The translations under genes and the position numbers were made by a program. The notes beneath the pieces are model-generated. The model had not been told where the DNA came from and did no database searches. It saw only the letters and a list, made by a program, of their open reading frames with translations. A DNA stretch of 64,000 nt from Volucribacter amazonae. GTDB taxonomy: Bacteria; Pseudomonadota; Gammaproteobacteria; Enterobacterales; Pasteurellaceae. Positions 51,424-59,300 of this stretch are shown here, one piece after another. Position 1 is the first letter of the stretch. Each line of letters starts with the position of its first letter. The stretch lies in contig NZ_LWID01000001.1 in assembly GCF_029783845.1 (NCBI RefSeq), positions 1,906,001-1,970,000 on the forward strand. The letters are read 5' to 3'.

Positions 51424-52098
51424 TTATACAATTTGCAAAGGTAACTGCCAATTTATTGGCGTGATATGTTGTTGCTGTAAGTATTCATTCGCTTTAGAAA
51501 AATGCCTACACCCAAAAAAACCACGATGAGCGGAAAGGGGCGAGGGGTGTGGAGCGGTTAATACGCAATGTTTTTGACGATCAATAAATTGTCCTTTTTT
51601 CTGTGCGTGGCTACCCCAAAGTAGAAAAACCAAATGTTCACGTTGTGAATTTAAGCAAGCAATGACCTTATCGGTAAAGGTTTCCCAACCAAAATTCGCA
51701 TGAGAATGCGCTTGCCCACGTTCAACGGTTAAGACCGTATTGAGTAATAGCACGCCCTGCTTTGCCCACTCAACCAAATACCCATGTTCAGGCACAATAA
51801 ATCCCGTAATATCATTCGCCAATTCTTTATAAATATTCACTAAAGAAGGTGGCGATTGAATACCGGGTTTCACTGAAAAGGCTAAGCCATGGGCTTGATT
51901 TGGGCCATGATAAGGATCTTGCCCTAAAATAACCACTTTAACTTGGGAAAATTCGGTAAGTTTAAAGGCATTAAAGACATCGGCTTGGGGAGGGTATATG
52001 GTTTTCCCACTATTTCTTGCTTGCTGTACTTGTTGCAATATTCGTTGGAAGTAAGGTTGATTTTTTTCCTCACTAATGGCATCTTTCCACGTTTTCAT
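51424..52098 (-). CDS. ung: Uracil-DNA glycosylase
   Basis: Removes uracil from DNA. The 224-residue enzyme has the catalytic GQDPYHG (residues 59-65, Asp61), the AFSV motif (GLAFSVKPG), LLWGSHAQKKG, and the DNA-intercalating HPSPLSAHRGFFG. The start at 52098 (MKTWKDAIS) has GGGGAAT upstream; a 22-residue upstream extension is not family-like. It is transcribed toward yaaA. Confidence 0.96.
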   Translation of the reverse strand: MKTWKDAISEEKNQPYFQRILQQVQQARNSGKTIYPPQADVFNAFKLTEFSQVKVVILGQDPYHGPNQAHGLAFSVKPGIQSPPSLVNIYKELANDITGFIVPEHGYLVEWAKQGVLLLNTVLTVERGQAHSHANFGWETFTDKVIACLNSQREHLVFLLWGSHAQKKGQFIDRQKHCVLTAPHPSPLSAHRGFFGCRHFSKANEYLQQQHITPINWQLPLQIV

Positions 52099-52257
52099 AT
52101 TTAATTCCCCAAGCCATAAAATAAAAGGGCTATTATAAATAACCTCAACCAAAATTCCTAGCATTTCACATTCTCTTTTTCATCGGTTTGATTGTTAATA
52201 AATTGTACATAATTGTACTTTTTATGATAAAAGATAAAAAGCTCATGGCTATTTTTA

Positions 52258-52271
52258 TTGATATAAATCAA
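52258..52271. promoter_or_regulatory. FNR box upstream of grcA
   Basis: TTGATATAAATCAA matches the FNR consensus TTGAT-N4-ATCAA exactly. A -10-like GTTTAT at 52295-52300 is placed correctly for a site centred near -41.5. The downstream gene, grcA, is an anaerobically induced gene in E. coli. Confidence 0.85.
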
Positions 52272-52409
52272 GTTTAATCAAATTGGCAGAAAAAGTTTAT
52301 TTGTTATACAGCAAAACCTTGTAAAATAATTTGAAAAGATAAAATCTTTTGATAAACTTAGCTTGATAAGGTTAATTAACAAGCAAAATTTTATTATTTG
52401 GAGGAAACA

Positions 52410-52793
52410 ATGATTAAAGGTATTCAAATTACCCAAGCGGCTAATGACAATTTATTAAATTCATTTTGGTTATTAGATAGCGAAAAGGGCGAAGCACGTT
52501 GCTTATGTGCTAAAGGTGATTATGCGGAAGATCAAGTGGTTGCGGTAAGTGAATTAGGCAACATTGAATATCGTGAATTACCTGTTGATGTTGCCCCAAC
52601 AGTGAAAGTGGAAGGTGGTCAACATTTAAATGTGAATGTATTACGCCGCGAAACCCTAGAAGACGCCGTAAATAACCCAGAAAAATACCCACAATTAACC
52701 ATTCGTGTTTCTGGCTATGCAGTGCGTTTCAACTCTTTAACACCAGAGCAACAACGTGACGTTATTACTCGTACATTTACTGAAAGCCTATAA
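52410..52793 (+). CDS. grcA: Autonomous glycyl radical cofactor GrcA (YfiD)
   Basis: A 127-residue protein homologous to the C-terminus of pyruvate formate-lyase, able to replace its oxygen-damaged glycyl-radical segment. The radical Gly102 lies in RVSGYAVRF and the end is TPEQQRDVITRTFTESL. The start at 52410 has GGAGGAAAC; an in-frame ATG at 52398 overlaps that site. A perfect FNR box lies 140 bases upstream, and a terminator follows at 52814. Confidence 0.96.
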   Translation: MIKGIQITQAANDNLLNSFWLLDSEKGEARCLCAKGDYAEDQVVAVSELGNIEYRELPVDVAPTVKVEGGQHLNVNVLRRETLEDAVNNPEKYPQLTIRVSGYAVRFNSLTPEQQRDVITRTFTESL

Positions 52794-52813
52794 TTATCTT
52801 TTTTATTAGCGAT

Positions 52814-52845
52814 AAAAGTGCGGTGGTTTTTCACCGCATTTTTCT
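52814..52845 (+). terminator. Terminator after grcA with uptake signal
   Basis: AAAAGTGCGGTG and CACCGCATTTTT form a strong stem around GTTTTT and end in a T-rich run, 20 bases after the grcA stop. The left arm is an uptake signal. Confidence 0.85.
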
Positions 52846-52930
52846 TTTTACTCAATAATTTTTCTTTATCTCTTATTCGTCTTTCGTTAGAATTTTGTCA
52901 TTTATCATTGTTATCTTTGTGCTTAATGTT

Positions 52931-53380
52931 ATGTCAAAACAAGCTACTTTTTATCTTATGCAAAATGATCAATCTGCCATTGCAAATTTATCTGCGATTG
53001 AGGCGTTAGCCTGTGATTTAGCGGCGAAAACTTGGCGTTTAGGAAAGCGGATTTTAATTGCTTGTGAAACAGAACAACAGGCTTTTAAATTAGATGAAGC
53101 CTTATGGCAACGTGATCCTGATGAATTTGTGCCGCATAATTTATCGGGAGAAATTAGCCATTACACCACCCCTATTGAAATTTGTTGGAAAGAAAAACGT
53201 AATGTACAGCGGCGTGATGTATTAATTTCTTTGCAACAACAAATCCCAGAATTTGCCCAAATGTTTAATCAAGTGATTGATTTTGTGCCAGAACAGGAAC
53301 AACAAAAAATCTTGGCAAGAGAACGCTATAAACAATATCGCCAGCTTGGTTTTCAAATGAATATGGAGCAACAAAGCTAA
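52931..53380 (+). CDS. holC: DNA polymerase III chi subunit
   Basis: HolC links the clamp loader to single-strand-binding protein. The 149-residue protein shows ATFYLMQNDQSA, GKRILIACETEQQAFKLDEA, FVPHNLSGE, VEI-type PIEICWKEKR and ARERYKQYRQLGF, collinear with E. coli HolC. The start at 52931 is chosen because the upstream in-frame residues are hydrophobic and unlike the family. The pepA and valS genes commonly beside it are not here. It converges with a zinc-ribbon gene with one base between stops. Confidence 0.93.
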   Translation: MSKQATFYLMQNDQSAIANLSAIEALACDLAAKTWRLGKRILIACETEQQAFKLDEALWQRDPDEFVPHNLSGEISHYTTPIEICWKEKRNVQRRDVLISLQQQIPEFAQMFNQVIDFVPEQEQQKILARERYKQYRQLGFQMNMEQQS

Positions 53381-53381
53381 A

Positions 53382-53612
53382 CTAATTATGCCACCAGCCC
53401 ATAAAGAGAAGAATAACGGCGAAGATAACTAACCAAATTAAATGTAATTTGGTACTTTTCTTGTTTATTTCCGCATTTTGTAAACGCCGTTGTTCCATAA
53501 GTTGTTGATATTTAGCAAGGTTAGCCGAATCAAAGGAAAAGCCACAGTGCGGACAATGGGCGACACTTGAGCTTATCTTTTTGCGACATTCTGGGCAAGC
53601 TTGTAATGCCAT
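53382..53612 (-). CDS. Small zinc-ribbon membrane protein
   Basis: A 76-residue protein. The N-terminus is a four-Cys zinc ribbon (ACPECRKKISSSVAHCPHCG, Cys6, 9, 20 and 23); the C-terminus is one membrane helix (LIWLVIFAVILLFMGWW). It lies 11 bases after rsuA on the same strand, so it is probably co-transcribed. No function is known. Confidence 0.8.
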   Translation of the reverse strand: MALQACPECRKKISSSVAHCPHCGFSFDSANLAKYQQLMEQRRLQNAEINKKSTKLHLIWLVIFAVILLFMGWWHN

Positions 53613-53623
53613 GGTAGCAATCC

Positions 53624-54316
53624 TTAAAATAATTTTTGTTCATCAACAGTTAATGGACGATATTCCCCTTCGGCAAGGTGAGCATCAAGGATAATATCGC
53701 CAATACGCCAACGATGTAACGCCACCACTTTGTTACCTAAGGCGGCAAACATACGTTTTACTTGGTGGTAACGCCCCTCACTAAGGGTAAGATTCACATT
53801 GTAATCATCAATAATTTGTAAAGTTGCAGGTTTGGTAGGTGTTTTTTCGCCACGCAATAAAATACCTTGCTGACAAGCTGTTTGATAATGGCTTTCCACT
53901 GGATCGGCAAGGGTGACTAAGTAAGTTTTTTCACAATGGTATTTAGGCGAGGTAATACGATGCGACCATTGTCCGTCATCGGTTAATAGCACTAATCCTG
54001 TGGTATCCACGTCTAAACGCCCTGCACTATGCAATTTATTGGCTAGGGGATAATCAAAGAGTTGATAGATTGAAGGATAATCGCCGTCATCGTGACTACA
54101 AACATAGCCTTGCGGTTTGTGAAGCATAAAATATTGCCCTGTTTCAATCCAAGTGAGCCATTCTCCGTCAAAGGAGATTTTATCGGTAGATTGGATTTTT
54201 ATCGCCCCTGTTTTCATGGTTTCACCATTTACTTGCACTAAACCTTGCTTTAGTGCTTTGCCTGCTTGTGAGCGAGTTAGCCCAGTATGTTCTGCTAAAA
54301 ATTTATCTAAACGCAT
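53624..54316 (-). CDS. rsuA: 16S rRNA pseudouridine(516) synthase
   Basis: Converts U516 of 16S rRNA to pseudouridine. The 230-residue protein has an N-terminal S4 RNA-binding domain (MRLDKFLAEHTGLTRSQAGK) and the RsuA catalytic motif GRLDVDTTGLVLLTDDG with Asp102. ALGNKVVALHRWRIGDIIL near the end is family-typical. Length matches E. coli RsuA. Confidence 0.94.
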   Translation of the reverse strand: MRLDKFLAEHTGLTRSQAGKALKQGLVQVNGETMKTGAIKIQSTDKISFDGEWLTWIETGQYFMLHKPQGYVCSHDDGDYPSIYQLFDYPLANKLHSAGRLDVDTTGLVLLTDDGQWSHRITSPKYHCEKTYLVTLADPVESHYQTACQQGILLRGEKTPTKPATLQIIDDYNVNLTLSEGRYHQVKRMFAALGNKVVALHRWRIGDIILDAHLAEGEYRPLTVDEQKLF

Positions 54317-54654
54317 ATTTATTCGTTAAAAAAAGAAAAAGTGCGGTCTATTCCGCCGTTAAATTTTATGGGGGATTATAGCAATAAATCTATTGTTATT
54401 TACTTTAAATCGTAATTATTTTATTACTTATTAAAAAAGATACGTCCTTAAAAACAAAATATTTTGTGAAAAATCACTAATTTTAATAGGGAAAATGGGT
54501 AAAAATGCTTGGCTAGGGTAACATTTTGCTTAAATTTTGTGATGTAGTTCTAAAAATAACACTCCATAATTTTACTTCATCTTGGAGAAAAACTATATTT
54601 TTATTAGTTTGTATAAAAATGTAAACCAATATGATAAAGAAAAGGAGTGTTTGT
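54317..54654. promoter_or_regulatory. Upstream region of the sialidase gene
   Basis: This 338-base divergent gap holds one uptake signal near 54340 and no gene. A possible -10 box TATAAA lies near 54613, with no good -35 box. The inverted pair GTGA-AAAA-TCAC near 54467 resembles a CRP site but its half-sites are too close. Otherwise nothing stands out. Confidence 0.35.
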
Positions 54655-57600
54655 ATGAAAAAGAGTTTGTTAGCCATTACCATTAGTGCAGTTTGCCTGT
54701 CAGCTTATTCTGCCACACAAGATCTTGCGTTTAGTTATACCAGTACAAAAGATTTGTTACAACCTATTGATGTTACTAAAACCTTTAAGGAGAAAGATTT
54801 ATTAAATTTATCTAGTGGTTCAATTACCTTTCGTATTAATGCAGGAAGTGGATTTGGTGCAATGTTAGGAGCATCAGATTCTACCTCAGATAAACGTTAT
54901 TTAAACTTTTATTCTATGCGTAATAGTGCAGGAAAACAGGTTTTTGGGATTGAAATCAGGGACAATACAAACCTTATAGCAAATGAACAATTAACAGCTA
55001 TTGTTGACTCCAGTAATGATTTTCAGAATGTTACCTATACTTTTGATAATGACAATCAGCAGATTAATATTTATGTTGATGGCAAAAAATTACGAACTAA
55101 TAATAGCTCAAAATTTTTTGCGGATATAAAAGGGCTAACAGATGTCTATTTAGGACAAACTAAGCGTTCAATTCCAAATAATATGCGATTTGCTGGCGAG
55201 GTTTTTCATTTTGATTTAGATGAAAAAGTATTATCAGAACAGGAAATTCAACAAAAGCATCAACAGCTTGAGGAATTACACTTATATAGCTTAGATAAAT
55301 ATGATGATACAGGGGCTTATAAAACCGCAGCATACCCTATATTTCAAGGTGGTGAGGGGGGGGGTAGTACAGCCAAGAATTATCGTATTCCAGCCCTATT
55401 AACTACCCAAAATGGCGTGGTGATTGCCGCGATTGATAAACGTAACCAGCATCATTTTGATTGGGGAAATATTGATACTGCTATTCGCCGTAGTTTTGAT
55501 GGCGGACAAACTTGGCAGGAAGAACAGGTAATTATTGATTTAGCCAGTCAGCCTTATGGCGAGCAAAATGCCGCATTTTTAATTGATCCCTTAATGGTAC
55601 AAGATAAAAATACTGGGCGTATTTTTATGTTAGTGGATATGTTCCCAGAAATGAGAGGATTATTTGGGTTTGGTAATAACGCTCAGGGAAGCGGTTATAC
55701 TAAAGATCCTGAGGGAAATTTATATCGTGTGTTATCTGATAAAGACAATAATTTATATAAAGTTAATGAACAAGGAGTGGTATTTGATGAAAATTATCAA
55801 CCAACAGAATACCGAGTTGTCGTAAAAGGGACACAAAGCCTCGCTTATAAAGATTTGGGCGATTTATATTTAAATGATCAACGTGTTGGTAATATTTTCT
55901 TAAATACGGATCAAAGTGAGAATGATAGCGCCCCGCTACAAGCCAAGCGCACCAGTTATTTATGGTTGACTTATAGTGATGATGACGGAGCAACTTGGTC
56001 AAGCCCTGTGGATATTACCCCACAAGTTAAAGCTGATTGGATGCAGTTTTTAGGCGTTGGGCCGGGTAACGGTATTCAACTTAAAAACGGCAACTTAGTT
56101 ATGCCAGTTTATTACACCAACAATACAGGAAAATTAAATTCACAATCCGCCGCAGTGATTATTAGTGCTGACGGTGGTAAAACTTGGGTAAGAGGCGAAT
56201 CGCCGATTGATCGTTGGGAATATCAAAATGGTGGTTCACAGGCATTAAATAATGCGAGTAAGCAACTCACAGAATCACAAGTTATTGAGTTAGATAATGG
56301 CGAGCTAAAAATGTTTTCTCGTAATATGGGCGGTAAGGTAGTGATTTCTACCAGTAAAAATGGCGGATATAGCTGGACTAACCAAAAAATAGTTGATGAT
56401 ATTTTACTTGATCCTTATTCCCAATTATCGGTGATTAAATATTCTAAACGGATTAATGGTAAAGAAATTGTGTTGTTTGCTAATCCGCATTCAGATACTC
56501 GTAGTCGAGTTAATGGTAAAGTCTGGTTAGGGGAAGTGCAGGACGATGGCTCTATTGAATGGAAATATAACACCTCTATTACCACAGGAAGTTATGCTTA
56601 CAACAGTTTAACTGAACTACCAAATGGCGATATTGGTTTGTTATATGAAGAAAGTAATCAAAAAATTCAATATGTTGCCTTGAATATACAAGATTTGGTT
56701 TGGCACGATAATTATATTCATCGAGATATACGCAATACCCCATTAAATTTCAGTTTAAATTCCAATTTTGAGGAAACTTTCTATAAAATTGGCGATGGTG
56801 AAATAATTAAACTTGGAAAAGGTATTAATCAGGCAAGTATTGACGTTTATGAGGGGACTGTTACTTTAAATCAAGAGGCGGATGATAATGGTGCTAAACA
56901 AGCCTTTAAACAAGCGGTAGTACATCAACAAGGTACTTTACGTTTAGGTTCAACTGATCAAATGCCATTATCTTCAATTACCTTAAAACAAGGTACATTG
57001 GATTTGAACGGTCAAGATCTTCAGCTTACAGCCAATAATAGCGAAAATACGGGTTTATATCAGGCTAATTTACAAGGTAATCTCGTTAATCATAGCTCAA
57101 CGACTGCCAATATTCATTATAGATTGTCTGGCGAGAGAAGTATTGACGGGCAATTAGGCGATGAGTATGGAGCGATAAACTTGGTTTATCAGCCGGATAA
57201 TGAGCGTGCTAATTTATCCTTACAAGGTAATTCTTTACTCAATGTGATTGATGTAAAAACAGGACGTATTACTTATGCGGACAATAGCCAACATCAAGCA
57301 ACATCAGCAAATGTCAGAATGAATGCCGAATTAGCGATGAAAGGCAATAGCCAAGTTCAAATTAATCATTTAAATCTTGAACAAGATGCAAAATTAATCG
57401 TGGATAATCAACAAAATCAATTAGCCCAGTTGAGCGCTATTATTGAGGGAGCTGGCGATTTGATTAAACGAGGCGAAGGAACATTGCAGTTAGTTGGTTA
57501 TGCTAATCATCGTGGTAATACCAATATCCAGCAAGGTACTTTGGTGTTAGACGGTATTTTAACTGGTCATTTGAATTTAAATGCACAAACCAATTTAGCT

Positions 57601-59133
57601 GGCTCAGGACAGGTATTGGGAACAACAACTTGGCAGGCTAATAGCTTAATTGCCCCGGGTATGAATTATGTACGCAATACGAATGCCGCCCGAACAGGCA
57701 CAACTTTTACCGCACAACAATTATCCTTTTCCAATGTTGAGGATATGGGCGGACAAATTACCTTGCGAGTCAATAACGACAATAATGACGTTAGCACTTG
57801 GCAACATGATCGCTTATTGATTACAGGTAATATCACAACTGCAAATACCTCAGGCTATATCCCTGTTAATTTACGTTTGTTAAGTGATGGTGCAGGAGCA
57901 ACAGATACCAATAATAATGGTAAATATGATGCTGATGAAGGGATTTCCCTAATCCAAATTGGCGGTGATGCCACATTAGGTATCTTTAAAGCGGATAATG
58001 TGAGTGTTGTTGATAGCCCTTATCAATATACTTTGGTGGCAGTGGATAAAGGCAGTGCAGTGGCTGAACAGAATTTGGTTAATGATCAAGGTAGTCAATA
58101 TTATGATTATCGTTTACAAGCGGTTTTACAAACAGAAAACGGCGATGATCTTGAGCCAGTTATTGTTACTGCAACCCCAGTAGAAAATGAGCGTGAAGAT
58201 GCCACTGTTCAAGCTGAACAAGCAACGACAACTGCTTTCGTGCAGGATAGTGTTAGTACCCGAGCGAAATTAAAAGCTCATATTCCAAATTATCTTGTGG
58301 CAAATACGGCAATGACCGATCAAGCACGAGAAATTGCCAGATTATTTAATCAGCAATTTGATCGACATAATGGGCTTTATGTATTGCAACAACATCAAGG
58401 GGCGAACTATACCTCTAACTTAGGCTTTAACCAATATGGTTATGGTTATAAATCTCGTCAAAATTTGACCGCACTTGGTATTAATCAAAACATTAATAAC
58501 CAAACCAGTTTAAATGCGATGATAAGTCATGCAAGAACCGAAGTAGAACCAAAAGCAGAGGAATACAGTAAAACCAATTATAAATCTACGGGTTTACTGG
58601 CAGGAATACAGCATCAAATTGATAATTTCTCAATGAGTGCAGGTGTGGGCTACTATTGGCATCGTAGCGATGTAAGTGGCGGTTCAAGTATTAAAGGTAA
58701 ACAATATCAATTATTTAGTTATCTGGATTATACATTGCCATTGAGCGATAATTTCGCCTTAATTCCGACTTTAGGATTAAAATATCAGCAATTAAAAGCA
58801 GATATTAATGATCCTGAACTCAATGTGGAATCTGATACCCATAAGGTGTTTAGCCAATATGTGGGGGCGAGATTAAGCTATCAATTACCTAATGTACATA
58901 TTAATCTGAGTACAGGTTATGAACATAACGCCGAAAAAGACCATTATATGTATATTAGTCAACAAACCTTTAAAACAGGGAAGTTAGGTAATGCGGTAGT
59001 AATCGGTGGCGATATTAATGTCGATGTCGGCAAGGCTTGGAATGTTGGATTATTGGTTAATCATCGTATTGGGGTATCTCAAGCCAAATTGAAAGATACC
59101 AGTGTTACAGCGAAATTAGCCTTTACTTTCTAA
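54655..59133 (+). CDS. Sialidase autotransporter (type V secretion), with in-frame G9 tract
   Basis: A 1492-residue surface or secreted sialidase that would release sialic acid from host glycans. In order: signal peptide (MKKSLLAITISAVCLSAYSA); a LamG-like lectin domain (about 30-200); a sialidase propeller with RIP motif (NYRIPALL, Arg244), four Asp-boxes (SFDGGQTW 280, SDDDGATW 441, SADGGKTW 504, SKNGGYSW 567), Arg556 (SRNMGG), Tyr649 and Glu665/666; a beta-helical stalk (about 700-1000, with VTLNQEADDNGAKQAF and GTLDLNGQDLQL); and a C-terminal barrel (about 1220-1492) ending AFTF. The start at 54655 has AAGGAG; an in-frame ATG at 54631 is less likely. Nine G at 55356-55364 code for the linker before the catalytic domain. 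An uptake signal lies near 58470. It resembles Pasteurella NanB-type sialidases. Confidence 0.93.
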   Translation: MKKSLLAITISAVCLSAYSATQDLAFSYTSTKDLLQPIDVTKTFKEKDLLNLSSGSITFRINAGSGFGAMLGASDSTSDKRYLNFYSMRNSAGKQVFGIEIRDNTNLIANEQLTAIVDSSNDFQNVTYTFDNDNQQINIYVDGKKLRTNNSSKFFADIKGLTDVYLGQTKRSIPNNMRFAGEVFHFDLDEKVLSEQEIQQKHQQLEELHLYSLDKYDDTGAYKTAAYPIFQGGEGGGSTAKNYRIPALLTTQNGVVIAAIDKRNQHHFDWGNIDTAIRRSFDGGQTWQEEQVIIDLASQPYGEQNAAFLIDPLMVQDKNTGRIFMLVDMFPEMRGLFGFGNNAQGSGYTKDPEGNLYRVLSDKDNNLYKVNEQGVVFDENYQPTEYRVVVKGTQSLAYKDLGDLYLNDQRVGNIFLNTDQSENDSAPLQAKRTSYLWLTYSDDDGATWSSPVDITPQVKADWMQFLGVGPGNGIQLKNGNLVMPVYYTNNTGKLNSQSAAVIISADGGKTWVRGESPIDRWEYQNGGSQALNNASKQLTESQVIELDNGELKMFSRNMGGKVVISTSKNGGYSWTNQKIVDDILLDPYSQLSVIKYSKRINGKEIVLFANPHSDTRSRVNGKVWLGEVQDDGSIEWKYNTSITTGSYAYNSLTELPNGDIGLLYEESNQKIQYVALNIQDLVWHDNYIHRDIRNTPLNFSLNSNFEETFYKIGDGEIIKLGKGINQASIDVYEGTVTLNQEADDNGAKQAFKQAVVHQQGTLRLGSTDQMPLSSITLKQGTLDLNGQDLQLTANNSENTGLYQANLQGNLVNHSSTTANIHYRLSGERSIDGQLGDEYGAINLVYQPDNERANLSLQGNSLLNVIDVKTGRITYADNSQHQATSANVRMNAELAMKGNSQVQINHLNLEQDAKLIVDNQQNQLAQLSAIIEGAGDLIKRGEGTLQLVGYANHRGNTNIQQGTLVLDGILTGHLNLNAQTNLAGSGQVLGTTTWQANSLIAPGMNYVRNTNAARTGTTFTAQQLSFSNVEDMGGQITLRVNNDNNDVSTWQHDRLLITGNITTANTSGYIPVNLRLLSDGAGATDTNNNGKYDADEGISLIQIGGDATLGIFKADNVSVVDSPYQYTLVAVDKGSAVAEQNLVNDQGSQYYDYRLQAVLQTENGDDLEPVIVTATPVENEREDATVQAEQATTTAFVQDSVSTRAKLKAHIPNYLVANTAMTDQAREIARLFNQQFDRHNGLYVLQQHQGANYTSNLGFNQYGYGYKSRQNLTALGINQNINNQTSLNAMISHARTEVEPKAEEYSKTNYKSTGLLAGIQHQIDNFSMSAGVGYYWHRSDVSGGSSIKGKQYQLFSYLDYTLPLSDNFALIPTLGLKYQQLKADINDPELNVESDTHKVFSQYVGARLSYQLPNVHINLSTGYEHNAEKDHYMYISQQTFKTGKLGNAVVIGGDINVDVGKAWNVGLLVNHRIGVSQAKLKDTSVTAKLAFTF
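55356..55364 (+). repeat. Homopolymeric G9 tract within the sialidase coding sequence
   Basis: Nine consecutive G encode the end of Glu and Gly-Gly-Gly at residues about 234-237, between the lectin and catalytic domains. With nine G the frame is open. With ten G the next codon after the run is TAG. With eight G the frame reads about a dozen codons and ends at TAA. This is the expected behaviour of a slipped-strand phase-variation switch. Confidence 0.8.
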
Positions 59134-59154
59134 TTCTGATATGGCTATATTGAG

Positions 59155-59176
59155 AGATCGCCCAATAGGGCGATCT
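59155..59176 (+). terminator. Terminator after the sialidase gene
   Basis: AGATCGCCC-AATA-GGGCGATCT is a perfect 9-bp stem about 20 bases after the stop, followed by the moderately T-rich TGATTATTTG. Confidence 0.7.
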
Positions 59177-59216
59177 TGATTATTTGCTTAAAACTCACAT
59201 TACACCTTTTTATTTA

Positions 59217-59289
59217 TATAGTCATTATCTAGCCGTTATACTTTGAAACGTTGACACAACTTGTCTTATTTCAAATTAAAACGACTATA
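59217..59289. repeat. Correia-like inverted-repeat element
   Basis: Seventy-three bases from TATAGTCATTATC to AAATTAAAACGACTATA, with ACTTGTCTTATTTCAAATT near the right end as in the 4788 copy. It lies between the convergent sialidase and glyS genes. Confidence 0.7.
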
Positions 59290-59300
59290 ATTTCCATATA

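Noticed and set aside
54460..54480. GTGA-AAAA-TCAC upstream of the sialidase as a CRP site
   Set aside because: The half-sites are separated by four rather than six bases from the TGTGA pentamer, outside the usual spacing.
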